Of a DNA stretch of 64,000 bases, positions 11,871 through 21,940 are shown piece after piece (position 1 is the first letter of the stretch; each line of letters starts with the position of its first letter). The notes under the pieces were generated by a model. It was not told the DNA's origin. It did not search any database and saw only the letters and a list, made by a program, of their open reading frames with translations. The DNA is from Larix kaempferi (Eukaryota > Streptophyta > Pinopsida > Pinales > Pinaceae), in the NCBI GenBank assembly GCA_027924585.1, contig BSBM01000424.1, forward strand, positions 992,001 through 1,056,000, written 5' to 3'. The translations under genes were made by a program, and so were the position numbers.

Positions 11871-12972
11871 CTAGTCGACTTTGGCGGGAAGGAAATATTT
11901 GGACTCAACCACAAATTGGGTGGCTGTGGTGGTGGAGGACTCTTCTGGGAGGAAATAGGAACGATGGTGCATGTCTTCCCAGGGATAATCTGGGGCAGTG
12001 AGAGCCTCTAGAATCTCCTCATCATTGCAGAAACTTTGAGTTGTCAAATCGGTTGACGAGGGAGTGGTAGTCGAAGAGATCATATAAATGGTGTTAATCT
12101 CTCCGGATGAGGGTGATACGAGGGGGTGGATCTCCTCAATTGTGGGGGGTGCCGTCTCAAGGTCCAAATTATTCATCTCATAGAGAGCTGCTCTATAATC
12201 TAGGAGATCAGGACAGTGATGTGAGTAATGGCCATAAATACCGCATATTGCACAAGGGTGGTTGGTATGCAATGATTTATCACGAGGCTTAGGGGTTGGA
12301 TCGAGTTCAACAACCGGGATGTTGGGGTCGTCGCCAAGCATTTGCATGTGTTCCTGTAATGCAGGTAATTGTGGACATTGATGAGTCGGATGGCCTAACT
12401 CATCACACAATGAGCATTTGGAAGGAGCACGAAACATGGGGGGGGTTTTAACTGTTTTGGGCAGGGGTACAACAGTGTATGGTTGTGGGCTTCTACCCCC
12501 AGTGTGCTTGATAAGAGGGGGGGGATTCGTAGATGATGAAGGGGTAGTGACACCGGGAGGTGGTTGACTAGTAGTGGCAATGGGTTGCACCAGTTGTAGG
12601 ACGACATTTGGTGTTGGCGGGGGGACGGGAGGTGAAATATACCACACGGGTAATCTTAAGGTTAACCCGGGGAGGCTGAGAGTAGCCATAACCGGGGTGC
12701 TTACTACGCTGAGGGAGGGAACAAGAAGGGGATTGTGTGGATGGTGTAACACCAATGTGACTAGGTACCAATGGTGGTTTGGGTAACAAGGGTGGTTGAT
12801 TGTTGGGTGTTTGTGGATTGTGGGAAAGGGTACATAGGTCAGATACTTCGGGCGCGGGTGACGAGGGTGGAATGGATTGGAATGTTGAGGTCATCGGCAT
12901 ATCTAAGTAAACTATGGGTTCCACGGAGGAAACAAACAAGGTAGTTGCACCACAAACAGGTTGTTCAACCAT
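11871..12972 (-). pseudogene. Gypsy A pol linker with two CCHC zinc knuckles
   Basis: A proline/serine/threonine-rich region between protease and RT. Two complete CCHC knuckles (C-x2-C-x4-H-x4-C) are visible: CSLCDELGHPTHQC at about 12376-12417 and CAICGIYGHYSHHC at about 12208-12252. Zinc knuckles normally sit in Gag and bind genomic RNA; Gag of this element has its own at about 14030-14076. The frame ends at TAG 11871-11873. It reads as a linker or extra nucleic-acid-binding module. A duplicated or re-ordered gag segment is the alternative explanation. Confidence 0.65.
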
Positions 12973-12984
12973 GGGGAGAACATT

Positions 12985-13926
12985 CTATGGTGCAGCAGGG
13001 GCATTGGGATCGTAATAGGTGAGTTGATCGACCTTGACCATGCATCTGTCATGGGGGAACATCATGGTACGAAAAATGGATGAGGCAACCGCCCGCATGG
13101 CATACATGTAGCTGCGGCCAAGTAAGAGGTTATAATCAAGTTGGGCATTGATGACCTCTATGTCAATGAGCACTGTTTTAATAGCCAACTAGACGGGGAC
13201 ATTTTCTAAGAGACCTTGGGGTTGAGCCGAACGACCGTCGTAGGCTCGCAAAGAAGTGGTGGACTGCTGGAGAGTAGGGGATCCCAACTTCTGCCAAACG
13301 AATGTGGACATAATGCATGTAGAGGCACCTTCATCGATAATGCACTGATGGATGACAAGATTCCGAACGGAAACAAAAACTTGGAACGCTAAAGTGGAAG
13401 GCAGGCGTGGTTCGGACTGGTCCAAATCGAAGGCCATCAGTCGTGAATCATTTGGGTCAATAGCACCAATGGTGGAGAGCAAAGTCTTGCGTTGTGAAGG
13501 ATAATTTTTTAAGACTTCTAACGCAGACATGGCTGCGGGGGACTGGGCTAAGTCATCTACAATGTTGTAATTAGACGCAGCACGAGCATTGGGATTATTG
13601 TTGATGCGATGAAGTGGGAAGCGAGGTGCTTTGGAGGTGCCATCTAGTGGAGCCGGAGGTATACGTAACGTCTGATCAGTGGGATGAGTGTTAGTGTTTT
13701 TGTCGGCGGGAGGGGCTTCAGGGGTGGAGCCATATTGGTTTCGACGGGTTTGGAGGTTGACATCGGTGGATGAAATCATTAACAAGTGGTGGGTACCTGA
13801 ATCTATCATGGGTTGATTAGGAGCAGCATAAGTGATTTGCTGTTGTGGTGGCGCGTTGCCTTGAGGGGGAGCCAACGACTGAGTGTTCACTATGCCTTGG
13901 GTTGGTAAAGGGTTTTGTAACACCAA
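12985..13926 (-). pseudogene. Gypsy A aspartic protease region
   Basis: Retropepsin-like domain that would cleave the polyprotein. The active-site strand reads CIIDEGASTCIMS, so the usual D-(S/T)-G appears as D-E-G. The flap and second half follow (LRAYDGRSAQPQGLLENVPV, then VLIDIEVINAQLDYNLLLGRSY). A TAG at 13189-13191 splits it where Gln is expected; the frame is otherwise continuous. Upstream of the protease about 110 residues are proline/glutamine-rich and join Gag. The D-E-G form may be lineage-typical or a damaged site. Confidence 0.8.
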
Positions 13927-14009
13927 GGGTTGATGTTGAGGTGGTGGGGGGTTGGGCGGCGCCTGAGGAGCCGCGTGCCCTTGGCGATGGGCATCATCAA
14001 TCCAGAGTT

Positions 14010-14680
14010 GTCGAGCTCACTCCAAATGTGGGCAAGCATGTGTGTAGTGGCCATAGACCCCACAAATAGAACAAGGATAATTTGTTCACAAATTAGGATT
14101 TTTGGCCTGCTTGGGCGGTCGATCAGGGTTCTGGTTGGCAGGTGCCGCGTTATTGTTGTTTGGGGGATTGGGAGGTTGACCGCCTTGGTCTGGAGGGGGG
14201 TTATTCCCACGGTTACGGCCTTTGCCATGGTTTTTACGGCCCTGCTGGCGCTGGTTATTTTAGTTATGCTGTGGATTCTGTTGGGTGTACACTTGCCCTT
14301 GGGTAGCAGGTGGGTTCTGGGGTTGTGTAGGTGCAGGAGCAGGCTGCGGTGGATAATAAGTAGGTGGAGGCTACACAGGTGCTGAACCTTGTGGGGGTTG
14401 CTGATACGTCTGCGGAACAGGTTGTGGGTTTGCCGCAGGGGCTGCCTGTGGTGGGTAATAAGCAGGTTGGGCTTGAGAGGACACAGGAGCTGGTGCAGCC
14501 TGTGGGTGGTAATATGGCTGAGGTGCGACCGGGGGGGTGTAAGCGGGGGATGCATGACCAGAGCACTGAGGTGGACATGAGGGTCCGTGGGAATGGTGGT
14601 GATGTGCCATGGGAGCATACGAATTGGTTGCTCTGGATTGAGATGTAGCCCACAAAAGGTCGGGGCCATGGCTAGGATGT
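14010..14680 (-). pseudogene. Gypsy A Gag C-terminal region with zinc knuckle
   Basis: A Pro/Gln/Tyr-rich stretch (repeated PQ, YYPPQ and PAP words) followed by a CCHC knuckle CSICGVYGHYTHAC at about 14033-14074. It is the nucleocapsid-like part of Gag downstream of the capsid domain. A TGA at 14017-14019 (expected Arg) follows the knuckle. Frames change inside the repeat-rich region, so the copy is decayed. Confidence 0.7.
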
Positions 14681-14838
14681 GCTATGGAAAAGGGTTGGGG
14701 ATGTGAGGCAACACGGCCAATGATGCCATCTGTGGCATGGGATGCCCCCGGCGCATCGTGACGGGAGGAATCGCCATGAGGGGCGTCAGGTATGATGGAA
14801 TACAGATAACCCGACTGGGCATAAATGAGGTCAAATTG

Positions 14839-16017
14839 CTAGGCTTTGAGGATGGCCGCTTCTTCATACTGGGGTCGTTCGGATGCCACATCCTTGGCAA
14901 TGATAGGAAGGAGAGATTTTAGAAACCAATCTAAGAAGATACGGTCGTCTAACTTGATTTTGCAGAGGCTGCGGTGTCGATGCCACTCATGAATGTGGTC
15001 AGTGATGTGGGTAGCCGTGTTCTGTCTGCAAGATAGTAGGATCTCAACTCCCGCGTCATAGTGGACAGGTAACTGAAAGAACTGCAGGAAAGTTGAGGCA
15101 AGGGAAGTAAAGGTGGCATGGGTCCCATGGGGTTTCTCAATGTACCACTTAGCTGCAGAGCCAACGAGGGTGCGCTGTAAGAGACGGAGGAGGACAGAGT
15201 CATCCACTATGGAGTTGGAGGAACACCATAGATGGAAGGACATAATATGGTTCTGGGGGTCCTCACCTGCCTTGCCCTCAAACTTAGGGATGTCAGAGGG
15301 GAGCTTGGTGGGCATGTGAGGCCATGCAGGGTCGTGTCTGATGGGATCGTTAGTCAATCTGGCTAGGTCAGGAAGGTTGAGACTAGCCATGAATGGAAAA
15401 CTAGTAGAAGGATGTGACATACTAGTGGGTGTGACCATGTTGGGGCCAATGCCCCCAAGTGGAGGGGCTGGGTTTGGGATGTTGCCCCCAAGTGGAGGAA
15501 TGAAAGTGGTATGGGACGGTCCTGCATCGCCAAGGGTAGTATGAGTCACTGATGGAGTGGGGATAGGTATGCCAGCTACTGGAATGGGTGCAGTGATCGG
15601 AATGGTAGATGTGGGCCCCATCGAGGGCATACCCAAAGCAGGTGTGGTAGCTGGTGTGGTGGTGGATGCTCCACCAATGGTCCCTACAAAGAAAGGGGTG
15701 GAAGGCACGCCAGCCATGGGGCTAGTTGGTGCAGTGTAAGTGGGGTTCTCGAACTCTGTCTCAGAATCAGAGGTAAAATAGGGGGCGTAAAGATTGGATG
15801 ACGGAGTTCTATGCTGTTGACGAGTGGAGTCAAGTGACAAGGATCGAGATCTATGATGAGTGGTATCAAGTGATGAAGATCTATGTCTATGACGGGTGAT
15901 GTCAAGTGAACCGTGCTGTGGGGGCTCACCTTGGAGGCGTCGAGAATGTCTCGGGGACTCAATGGTGACAGATGGTGTCAAGTATCTGGGGGTTTTGTTG
16001 AGTGAAAAATAGCTCAA
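14839..16017 (-). CDS. Gypsy A Gag, capsid portion
   Basis: An open frame of 392 codons, the longest in the element. Residues 1-90 are Arg/His/Ser-rich with a repeated LDxTRHRHRSxS unit. Residues 90-200 are a Pro/Thr/Gly-rich linker. Residues 210-392 hold the Retrotrans_gag-type capsid: KLPSDIPKFEGKAGEDP, then AAKWYIEKP and FLQFFQLPV, and the LKSLLPIIAKDV segment. Gag packages the element RNA in virus-like particles in the cytoplasm. The ATG at 16017 is the first of this frame and lies about 1.65 kb downstream of the 5' LTR, so a long leader precedes it. The frame is uninterrupted to 14839 but the rest of Gag is broken. Confidence 0.85.
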   Translation of the reverse strand: MSYFSLNKTPRYLTPSVTIESPRHSRRLQGEPPQHGSLDITRHRHRSSSLDTTHHRSRSLSLDSTRQQHRTPSSNLYAPYFTSDSETEFENPTYTAPTSPMAGVPSTPFFVGTIGGASTTTPATTPALGMPSMGPTSTIPITAPIPVAGIPIPTPSVTHTTLGDAGPSHTTFIPPLGGNIPNPAPPLGGIGPNMVTPTSMSHPSTSFPFMASLNLPDLARLTNDPIRHDPAWPHMPTKLPSDIPKFEGKAGEDPQNHIMSFHLWCSSNSIVDDSVLLRLLQRTLVGSAAKWYIEKPHGTHATFTSLASTFLQFFQLPVHYDAGVEILLSCRQNTATHITDHIHEWHRHRSLCKIKLDDRIFLDWFLKSLLPIIAKDVASERPQYEEAAILKA

Positions 16018-16990
16018 AAAACCCTAATACAACCAAGTGTGCAGAAGGAGAGCTAAAAAAATATGGCACTCAGGCCAACAACCAACTCAAAATACTTACT
16101 GTAACAGCTGTGCTACAATAAGTGGAGTATCAACAGAAATGGTCAGAATACTAACAAGCAACAGGTTTCCTAAAAAATAAAAATAGTGGACTCGCTAGAC
16201 CAAAAGGAGGTAAGGGAGCATGCAAACACCTAGCTAATTAATATTCTGACTCAACTAGACATATCCTCTCCAAGGTGATGAAATCCAAGTCAGACAATAT
16301 GGATAGTAGAGCCAAGTGGATAAAGATATCCCCCTACCGGGAGGGACACCGGGTAGTTAATCCTAGAAGAAAAGCAACTAAGATACCCCGTTCATGACAC
16401 TTTCGGTTGGGTGAATCTGCCGTTTGGTTCTATTGCCGATGTATCCCCATACGGGTGATACACCGAGAACTGCGAAAGGTATCCTTTGGTTATTGAATGG
16501 ATTGCAGTATTCCACTCAGGCTTCCGGAACCAGTTTGGCGACTTCAACCCTCCTAGGGGAGAGGCCTTCCTGATAAATTGGTTTTAAACCGTGTCAAAAA
16601 ATACTAGGGGATTTTGGTTCCCTAATGGACAACAACTATGTCTCAAGTGTAAGCAACCGAGGGGTGTTATTTGGATGCCTATCCCCTCGATCCTACCTAA
16701 CTACAAAAATTCTTATGTGTTCCCCAAGTGGGGTTAGAATGTTGGTTGTGTTAAGTAGTATTTTAGGGCTCACTTGAATTAGGTGACAGAGTGTGTGCGT
16801 GTGAGATGATGAACCCAAGTAAAAGTGCCATGGGGTGGGAAACTTTCTAACTAAAAATAACAATACAAAATTTAAACTTTGAAATGCAAAATTTTCTCTT
16901 TTCAATTAAAATGCTGAAATTTTTAAAAAATATTCTATAAACGGAACATAAATAATACTGTAGAAACAAGGCTATAGGGAAGTATGGCTG
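16018..16990 (-). other. Gypsy A 5' leader, proximal part
   Basis: No gene seen. Untranslated leader between the 5' LTR and the gag start. It contains scattered short direct repeats and AT-rich stretches near 16850-16980. Confidence 0.5.
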
Positions 16991-17019
16991 CAGATAGGAT
17001 AGATGGCTATGCAGGTGCA

Positions 17020-17525
17020 GAAAATATTGCAGCAAAGTGCTGGGTTCAAAACAGTGAAAAAAGTGCAGAAAACAGATCACGGGTCTGTGGCAAATCTATG
17101 CGGTTGGACCGTGGGAGACATCTCAATAGTCGTGGTCGGGTTGCAGGATTTTGGCCAAAAGACACAGGCGGACCGCAGGAAAAGGGCCGATAGTCGTAGG
17201 CGGGTTGCAGGAAAATGGCTGAAATCCGCAGGCAAGATGCGGGAAAAAGGCCAAAAGAAACAGGCGGGTTGCAGGAAAATGGCTGAAAGCCGCAAGCGGG
17301 ACGCGGGAAAAAGGCCGAAAGATGCAGGCGGGTTGCAAAAAAATGGTTGGAAGCCGCAGATGACCCACGGAAAAATGGGTTAACAGACGCGATCAGACCG
17401 CACGAAACAAGCTGATAGCTGCGGTTAGATTGCAGGTAACAGACTGGAAACCACCGATAGATCATCAGAAACAGTCTGAGAGCCGTGGTCGGATCGCAGG
17501 TAAATGCCTGAAAGACGCGGTCTAA
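17020..17525 (-). repeat. Degenerate tandem repeats in gypsy A leader
   Basis: About eight to nine imperfect copies of a roughly 55-60 bp unit containing GGGTTGCAGGAAAATGG and GCCGCAGGC-like words on the plus strand. The block is GC-richer than its surroundings. It lies between the primer-binding site and gag. Open frames across it on both strands are products of the repeat and not genes. Confidence 0.75.
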
Positions 17526-17661
17526 ATGCAGTTGCGGGGGAAAAAGATGCAGTTTACGGCAGCCGAAAGGGACAGCCGAAAGGAAAAAACAGAAAAATAT
17601 TGTAGAAAATTGAAAACGTTTAAAACTTTAAAACTAGAACCAAAAATTCAAAGGAACACAA

Positions 17662-17673
17662 GGGGAGTCGCCA
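17662..17673 (-). promoter_or_regulatory. Gypsy A primer-binding site
   Basis: On the minus strand TGGCGACTCCCC starts four bases after the end of the 5' LTR. TGGCGACTC-type sites are seen in Ogre/Tat-like plant elements and pair with the 3' end of a host tRNA, reported as tRNA-Arg in Ogre. The tRNA assignment is from general knowledge and was not checked here. Confidence 0.7.
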
Positions 17674-17677
17674 AAAC

Positions 17678-18422
17678 TGTAGCTAGGGTTTTCACCCTAG
17701 CTTGTGCAAATGAGCACCTACTAAGGAGAAGGGACTCCTTAGTAGCAGTTCAGAAAAATAGTAAATGAAAGACAATACAATAAAATGGTAACTACTCTAA
17801 GCATGTGCATAAAATAGAAAAGACAAGATAATAAAAAGGGTTTTTTGTATTGTTATACCTCCAATGTTAAGGTTGGTGAAGCCTTTGTAGTAGTCCAAGA
17901 GGGTTGCTTCCAAGCTTCCAGTTTTGCTCCTTTCTCTTTCTCCAAAGGGTTTGGAAATGGGCCAAAGGGGCACTCAAATGTGAAAGTATCTCAAGGGTGA
18001 GCTAGGGTTTCAAGAGTGATTTTGGTAGAGTAAGGGTGTGGTTGACTATGGATATGAAATGAGGGGCCTCCATCACCTATTTATAGGTTTTTAGTGGTGG
18101 AGTGCTGGCCCATGGTTTTGGGCACCATATGGTTTAGGTCTGCTGTATAGGGTTTTTGCTTCCTTTTTCCCTCTTTTTCCTCTTTTTTGTATTTTTTATT
18201 CCCTTTTTAGAGGGTTTTTGCTATTTTGGAGGAATTTTGGATTATTTTGGGGGGAAAAGGGGTTTTTTTGGCCTTTTGAAGGCTTTTTTAATGGTTTTTT
18301 TGGCCTTTTGGAGGCTTTTTAATGGGGTTTTAAGGTTTTGGAGGCAAATATGGTAGGAAATATGGACAAATGAGTCATGTAATGGGGTAGATGAGGTAGT
18401 GAGCACCTTTTGGGTGTTAACA
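17678..18422 (-). repeat. Gypsy A 5' LTR
   Basis: Full-length partner of 2974-3688. A TATA-type box lies on the minus strand at about 18078-18085. It contains an extra copy of a roughly 30-bp TTTTTGGCCTTTTGRAGGC unit at about 18270-18325, absent from the 3' LTR. The base after it starts the target duplication GCATA. Confidence 0.95.
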
Positions 18423-18427
18423 GCATA

Positions 18428-19733
18428 TAGAGAAAAGAAGAATGATGAACAACCATTAAGGCCACCTTTCCGCGAGATTGAAAACAATTTGGTCGGAATT
18501 ACAACATAAGAAGATTATGAAGAGTTTGAAGAGCAGCTAAATTGGATGGAAGAAGATTCCTACCTTATGCACCTCGCTAGAGAATATTATGAGAGCTCAC
18601 TCTCGTATGAACATATTGGCCTAGAATTTTTAAACTTCCAAGAAGGTGATCAAATCCTTGGTGATTGCCATGCTTTTCATAGTGCTCAACCAGATAAGCC
18701 GCAAAGGAAGTATGACTTGGGACCAAGGCCAGAATCGACAAATAGACAAAACGGATTTCTCCCCAAGAAGTCCCCACAAAAGCTGGCTCAAGCTAAGTTT
18801 CCACAAATGCCCTCCCTATCAAAAAACAAAATCCTGCCAAGGATAAAGCGAGTGAGGCCACAGTCCTAGATAGAAAAAGTAAGCCAGACATAAGCCCCCA
18901 TAAGAGAGTAGATCCAAATCCCAAAGAGGTGTCTACATCTTTCAGTCTGGAACAGGAGTTGAACCAACTAAAGATAGTCGTTCCCTTGACTGAATTAATA
19001 AGGAATCCTATGTACCAGAATCAGGTTGATAAAATTTTACACAGAGTTGAAAACATTGACCAAAAGGATTCCATAAATCTAAATGATGAAGTCCCCACTT
19101 TTCAATGTGTCCCACACATCAATAATAAAGAGGAGTCCACCGCCCCGTTTTATGTTACCCTGAATGTACATGAGAAACTACTTCATAACTATATGCTAGA
19201 CTCCGCAGCATCCCACAATCTGATGCCCAAAGTTATCATGGAACAATTGGGACTAGAGATCACTAGGCCATATCATGATCTCTATAGTTTTGATTCCAGA
19301 AAGGTGAAATTCATAGCTATGATAAAAGATTTGGTAGTCACTCTTGCTCAAATACCAGCCAAAAGTGTAATGATGGATGTGGTGGTAGCGGATGTTCCAG
19401 CAAAATATGGCATGCTTCTATCAAGGAGTTGGGCTAAATAGCTAGGAAGCACCATGCAGATGGATATGAAATACGCTACAATACCCGTTTTTGCTGGAGA
19501 GACTAGGCGGTTGTATAGAGAAGCCATGTTTTCCTATGTGATAAGTGATCAAGATAGTCCTATGAATTATCCCATATATGCATCCGATGAATAAATGGGT
19601 TGTTACACGTTATCATCGGGGAATCCAACTGAAGAAGAAATTATACAAATTCGAGTGGCGAAACCCATTGCTGAAGATAGCAGGAATCAGGTCTGGAAAC
19701 TCTATTTTGATGGAGCCTCTTCCTGTTGGAATA
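18428..19733 (+). pseudogene. Gypsy B gag end, protease and start of an RNase H
   Basis: Resumes gypsy B after gypsy A. The first part (to about 18870) is a charged Gag C-terminal region (EEFEEQLNWMEEDSYLMHLARE). From 18929 an aspartic protease-like domain follows: MLDSAASHNLMPKVIMEQLG, and then DVVVADVPAKYGMLLSRSW. It continues in the same frame through stops at about 19439 and 19590 to WKLYFDGASS, the first strand of an RVT_3-type RNase H. There the copia 5' LTR cuts in at 19734. No RT lies between protease and RNase H in this copy. Confidence 0.7.
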
Positions 19734-20549
19734 TTCTCCCCATCATCTTTCAGTTTTGCATGCATGCATGCATCCAGTCATCTGCGTGAATCCAATCATC
19801 ATCATGGTGGACCTCCCAGCTCCTAGAGCTTGGTTCTAGCTCTTCACAGCCTGTCTACAGCTCTCAGGGGGCCTCCCACCTACCAAATGTGCCCTTATCC
19901 ATGGAAAGTGCACCCTTCTTACCTACCATAGCCAGTTAGGCACCTTTGCTCACCTACCACTCAATTCACTTCAGTTAGTTGCTTGTCTTTCCTTGATTTA
20001 AGGCTAGATTGACTCCTAACTGATTGTATCACTCCGATGGACCTCCCGTGAGACTAGACTGCCCATTCTGACTCCAGTTAGATCCTCATGCACCCTCCAC
20101 TGAGCCTCCTTCATTTGGTTAGTGGCCCTCCATTGAGCCTCATTCATTTAGTTAGTGGCCCTCCATTGAGCCTCCTTCATTTAGTTAGTGCCTACATGTG
20201 CCAGTTACACCTACCACACTCAGTTAGACTCAGTTAGCCACACTTGACTGACTCTTACCATTGATGACTGATACATTGACCGGATGATGACTCCACTATT
20301 ATCCAAGCCAGACTCTGAGTTAAGAATTCGAATGCCCTTCTTGGCCTATTCGAATCCTATATTATGCACCTTACTGTTCTATTGTATTCATTCACTTACA
20401 TTCTTATTCATTGTATGATACTGAGATATTGTTATATTCTACTGTGTTTATGAGTGATCATTGAGTGTCTCCTTCTCTTCTTCTTTGCAACATTCTCGAT
20501 AGTTGATTGTGAGTTGCTACAGCTGCTAGATCTCTTGTAGATTCTTACA
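19734..20549 (+). repeat. Copia element 5' LTR
   Basis: Starts TGTTGGAATATTC and ends ATTCTTACA, so it has TG...CA edges, and is followed at once by a primer-binding site. It interrupts gypsy B within the FDGASS codons; the five bases before it (CTTCC, 19729-19733) would be half of a target duplication. The matching 3' LTR is not found in the window. The interior has short repeats of a CCTCCATTGAGCC unit at about 20060-20180. Confidence 0.9.
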
Positions 20550-20561
20550 TGGTATCAGAGC
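20550..20561 (+). promoter_or_regulatory. Copia primer-binding site
   Basis: TGGTATCAGAGC, the standard plant copia site complementary to the 3' end of initiator tRNA-Met, sits directly after the LTR. This fixes the LTR end and the plus orientation. Confidence 0.95.
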
Positions 20562-20845
20562 AGGAAGTAGCTATTTGAATTGCAGCATTTCCGTGAGCAG
20601 CTATCTTTCACTTCTGCACTAGAAGCCTTTGAGTTTCCACAGCAAATCCTCGTGCTATTACTTGAATTCATTGGAGAAATCCAGTGAGGTCTAGCCAAGT
20701 GTGAAGGACTTAGTCCATCTCCCAAGTGTCCTTAAGGTAGTGTTCAGTTGAAGTGTAGCATTCTCCATCAGCACATCTTTTATTGTTTTGCAAGTTTATT
20801 CACCCGTTTGAAATCTTCTTCAACTATTTGACTTTCTCTGTTCAG

Positions 20846-21420
20846 ATGGATCTAAAGCTTACATCTTCCAACTATGTTGAGTGGAAATCCAAATTGAATC
20901 TCTTCATGAGATCAAAAAGCTTCACCTGAATATTCAATGGACAATGGTAGAACCAACCAGTGCAGTTGAAAAGTCCAAGTACTTGGATCGGCTTGATGAA
21001 GCTATTGGTCTCCTCCTTCTCTCAATTTTTAATGATCTACACTTTCATGTCATCGATCTTACATCTCCGAAAGAGGTGCGGGACAAGATTGGATCTCTTT
21101 TTGGGCCAAAAGATGATATGGAAGCACACAAATTGGAGAATGAGCTCATATGTTTGAGTCCTAGCAGCTTCGAATCTATCAATGCCTTTCTCACGAAGTT
21201 CAAAAGTTTGATATCAGAATTGAAAAGATATAAGATAGTGAAGGAAGATAAGAAGCTTATACTTGCCATTCTTTCAAAGTTGGGGGCAAACTTCTCAGTT
21301 TTTGTCTCTACTTTCCAGTCAGCTAGGTTGTCCATTCCAAGATGGAAGTTTCCCTCATTTGATGATTTTACACAATCTCGTACCCAAGAGGAAGAGAAGT
21401 TGATTTCGATGGGAATGATC
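20846..21420 (+). pseudogene. Copia gag (UBN2-type), 5' part
   Basis: Gag of a Ty1/copia element. The ATG at 20846 opens the typical N-terminus (KLTSSNYVEWKSKLNLFMRS). The frame shifts near 20925 and then runs on as the UBN2-like domain, with AIGLLLLSIFNDL, KEVRDKIGSLFG, and the LTKFKSLISEL and ILSKLGANF segments. It ends at the codon ATC 21418-21420, where CACTA-2 is inserted. The same frame resumes at 39276. The element is dead through the frameshift and the insertion. Confidence 0.88.
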
Positions 21421-21439
21421 CACTCCTACATATGGTCTA

Positions 21440-21940
21440 ATTTGCCATGAAAGTTCGTTGTAATAGCCATGAATTTTCGTCCCTGTTGCAACGATTGGTG
21501 TTTCTTTTTTTCGTGGAAAGTGATTCATGGATATAGCCATGAACATTCCATGTCATGGAAATAGAAACGCTTCTTTGATGCCACGTGTCGACAACACAAA
21601 TTTTCTCATAAATGTGGAAAATACATCCTGCCACGAAATTGCGTCTCTATATCAATGCACTTTCCACACTCACACTGAATCTTCCACGAAACTTCGTCGT
21701 AGTATCCACGTATACATTCATGATCTTTCATGGCAGATTCAGCACCTGCGTCGATGATTCTTTTATAGTCCCATGAAACATCATCCCAGTATCCACGCAT
21801 GGATTCCCAAAGTTTCGTGGCAGGTTCAGCACCTGCATGGAAGATATTTTATAGTTCCACGAAGCATCATCGCAGTATCCACGTAAGGATTCACAAACTT
21901 TCATGGCAGGTTCAGCAACTGCGTGGAAACATTCTCTATA
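21440..21940. repeat. CACTA-2 subterminal repeats, left end
   Basis: Three tandem copies of about 83 bp lie at about 21680-21935, each with CCACGAARCWTCRTC, a GTATCCACG word and a GGCAGGTTCAGCA word. Upstream, shorter CATGGAA/TTCCATG and TTTCGTGG words alternate. The right end (39060-39260) has the same CATGGAA and TTTCGTCCCTGT words, so both ends carry related binding-site-like repeats. Confidence 0.75.

Larger units (their letters stand above)
2974..18422 (-). mobile_element. Gypsy A: full-length Ty3/gypsy LTR retrotransposon
   Basis: A 15.4-kb element in minus orientation. It has two near-identical LTRs (2974-3688 and 17678-18422), both TG...CA, flanked by the perfect 5-bp target duplication GCATA (2969-2973 and 18423-18427). 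A primer-binding site lies inside the 5' LTR, and a purine run (AGGGGG, about 3693-3698) lies beside the 3' LTR. Domain order in sense direction is gag, protease, zinc knuckles, RT, RNase H, integrase, second RNase H, then a 4.8-kb tail holding an antisense PMD gene. Extra ORFs and a dual RNase H are known in the plant Tat lineage, so I place it near Tat. By eye the LTRs differ at about 15-20 bases plus one roughly 30-bp indel, so insertion is fairly recent. Coding regions have several stops, so this copy is not autonomous. Confidence 0.95.
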
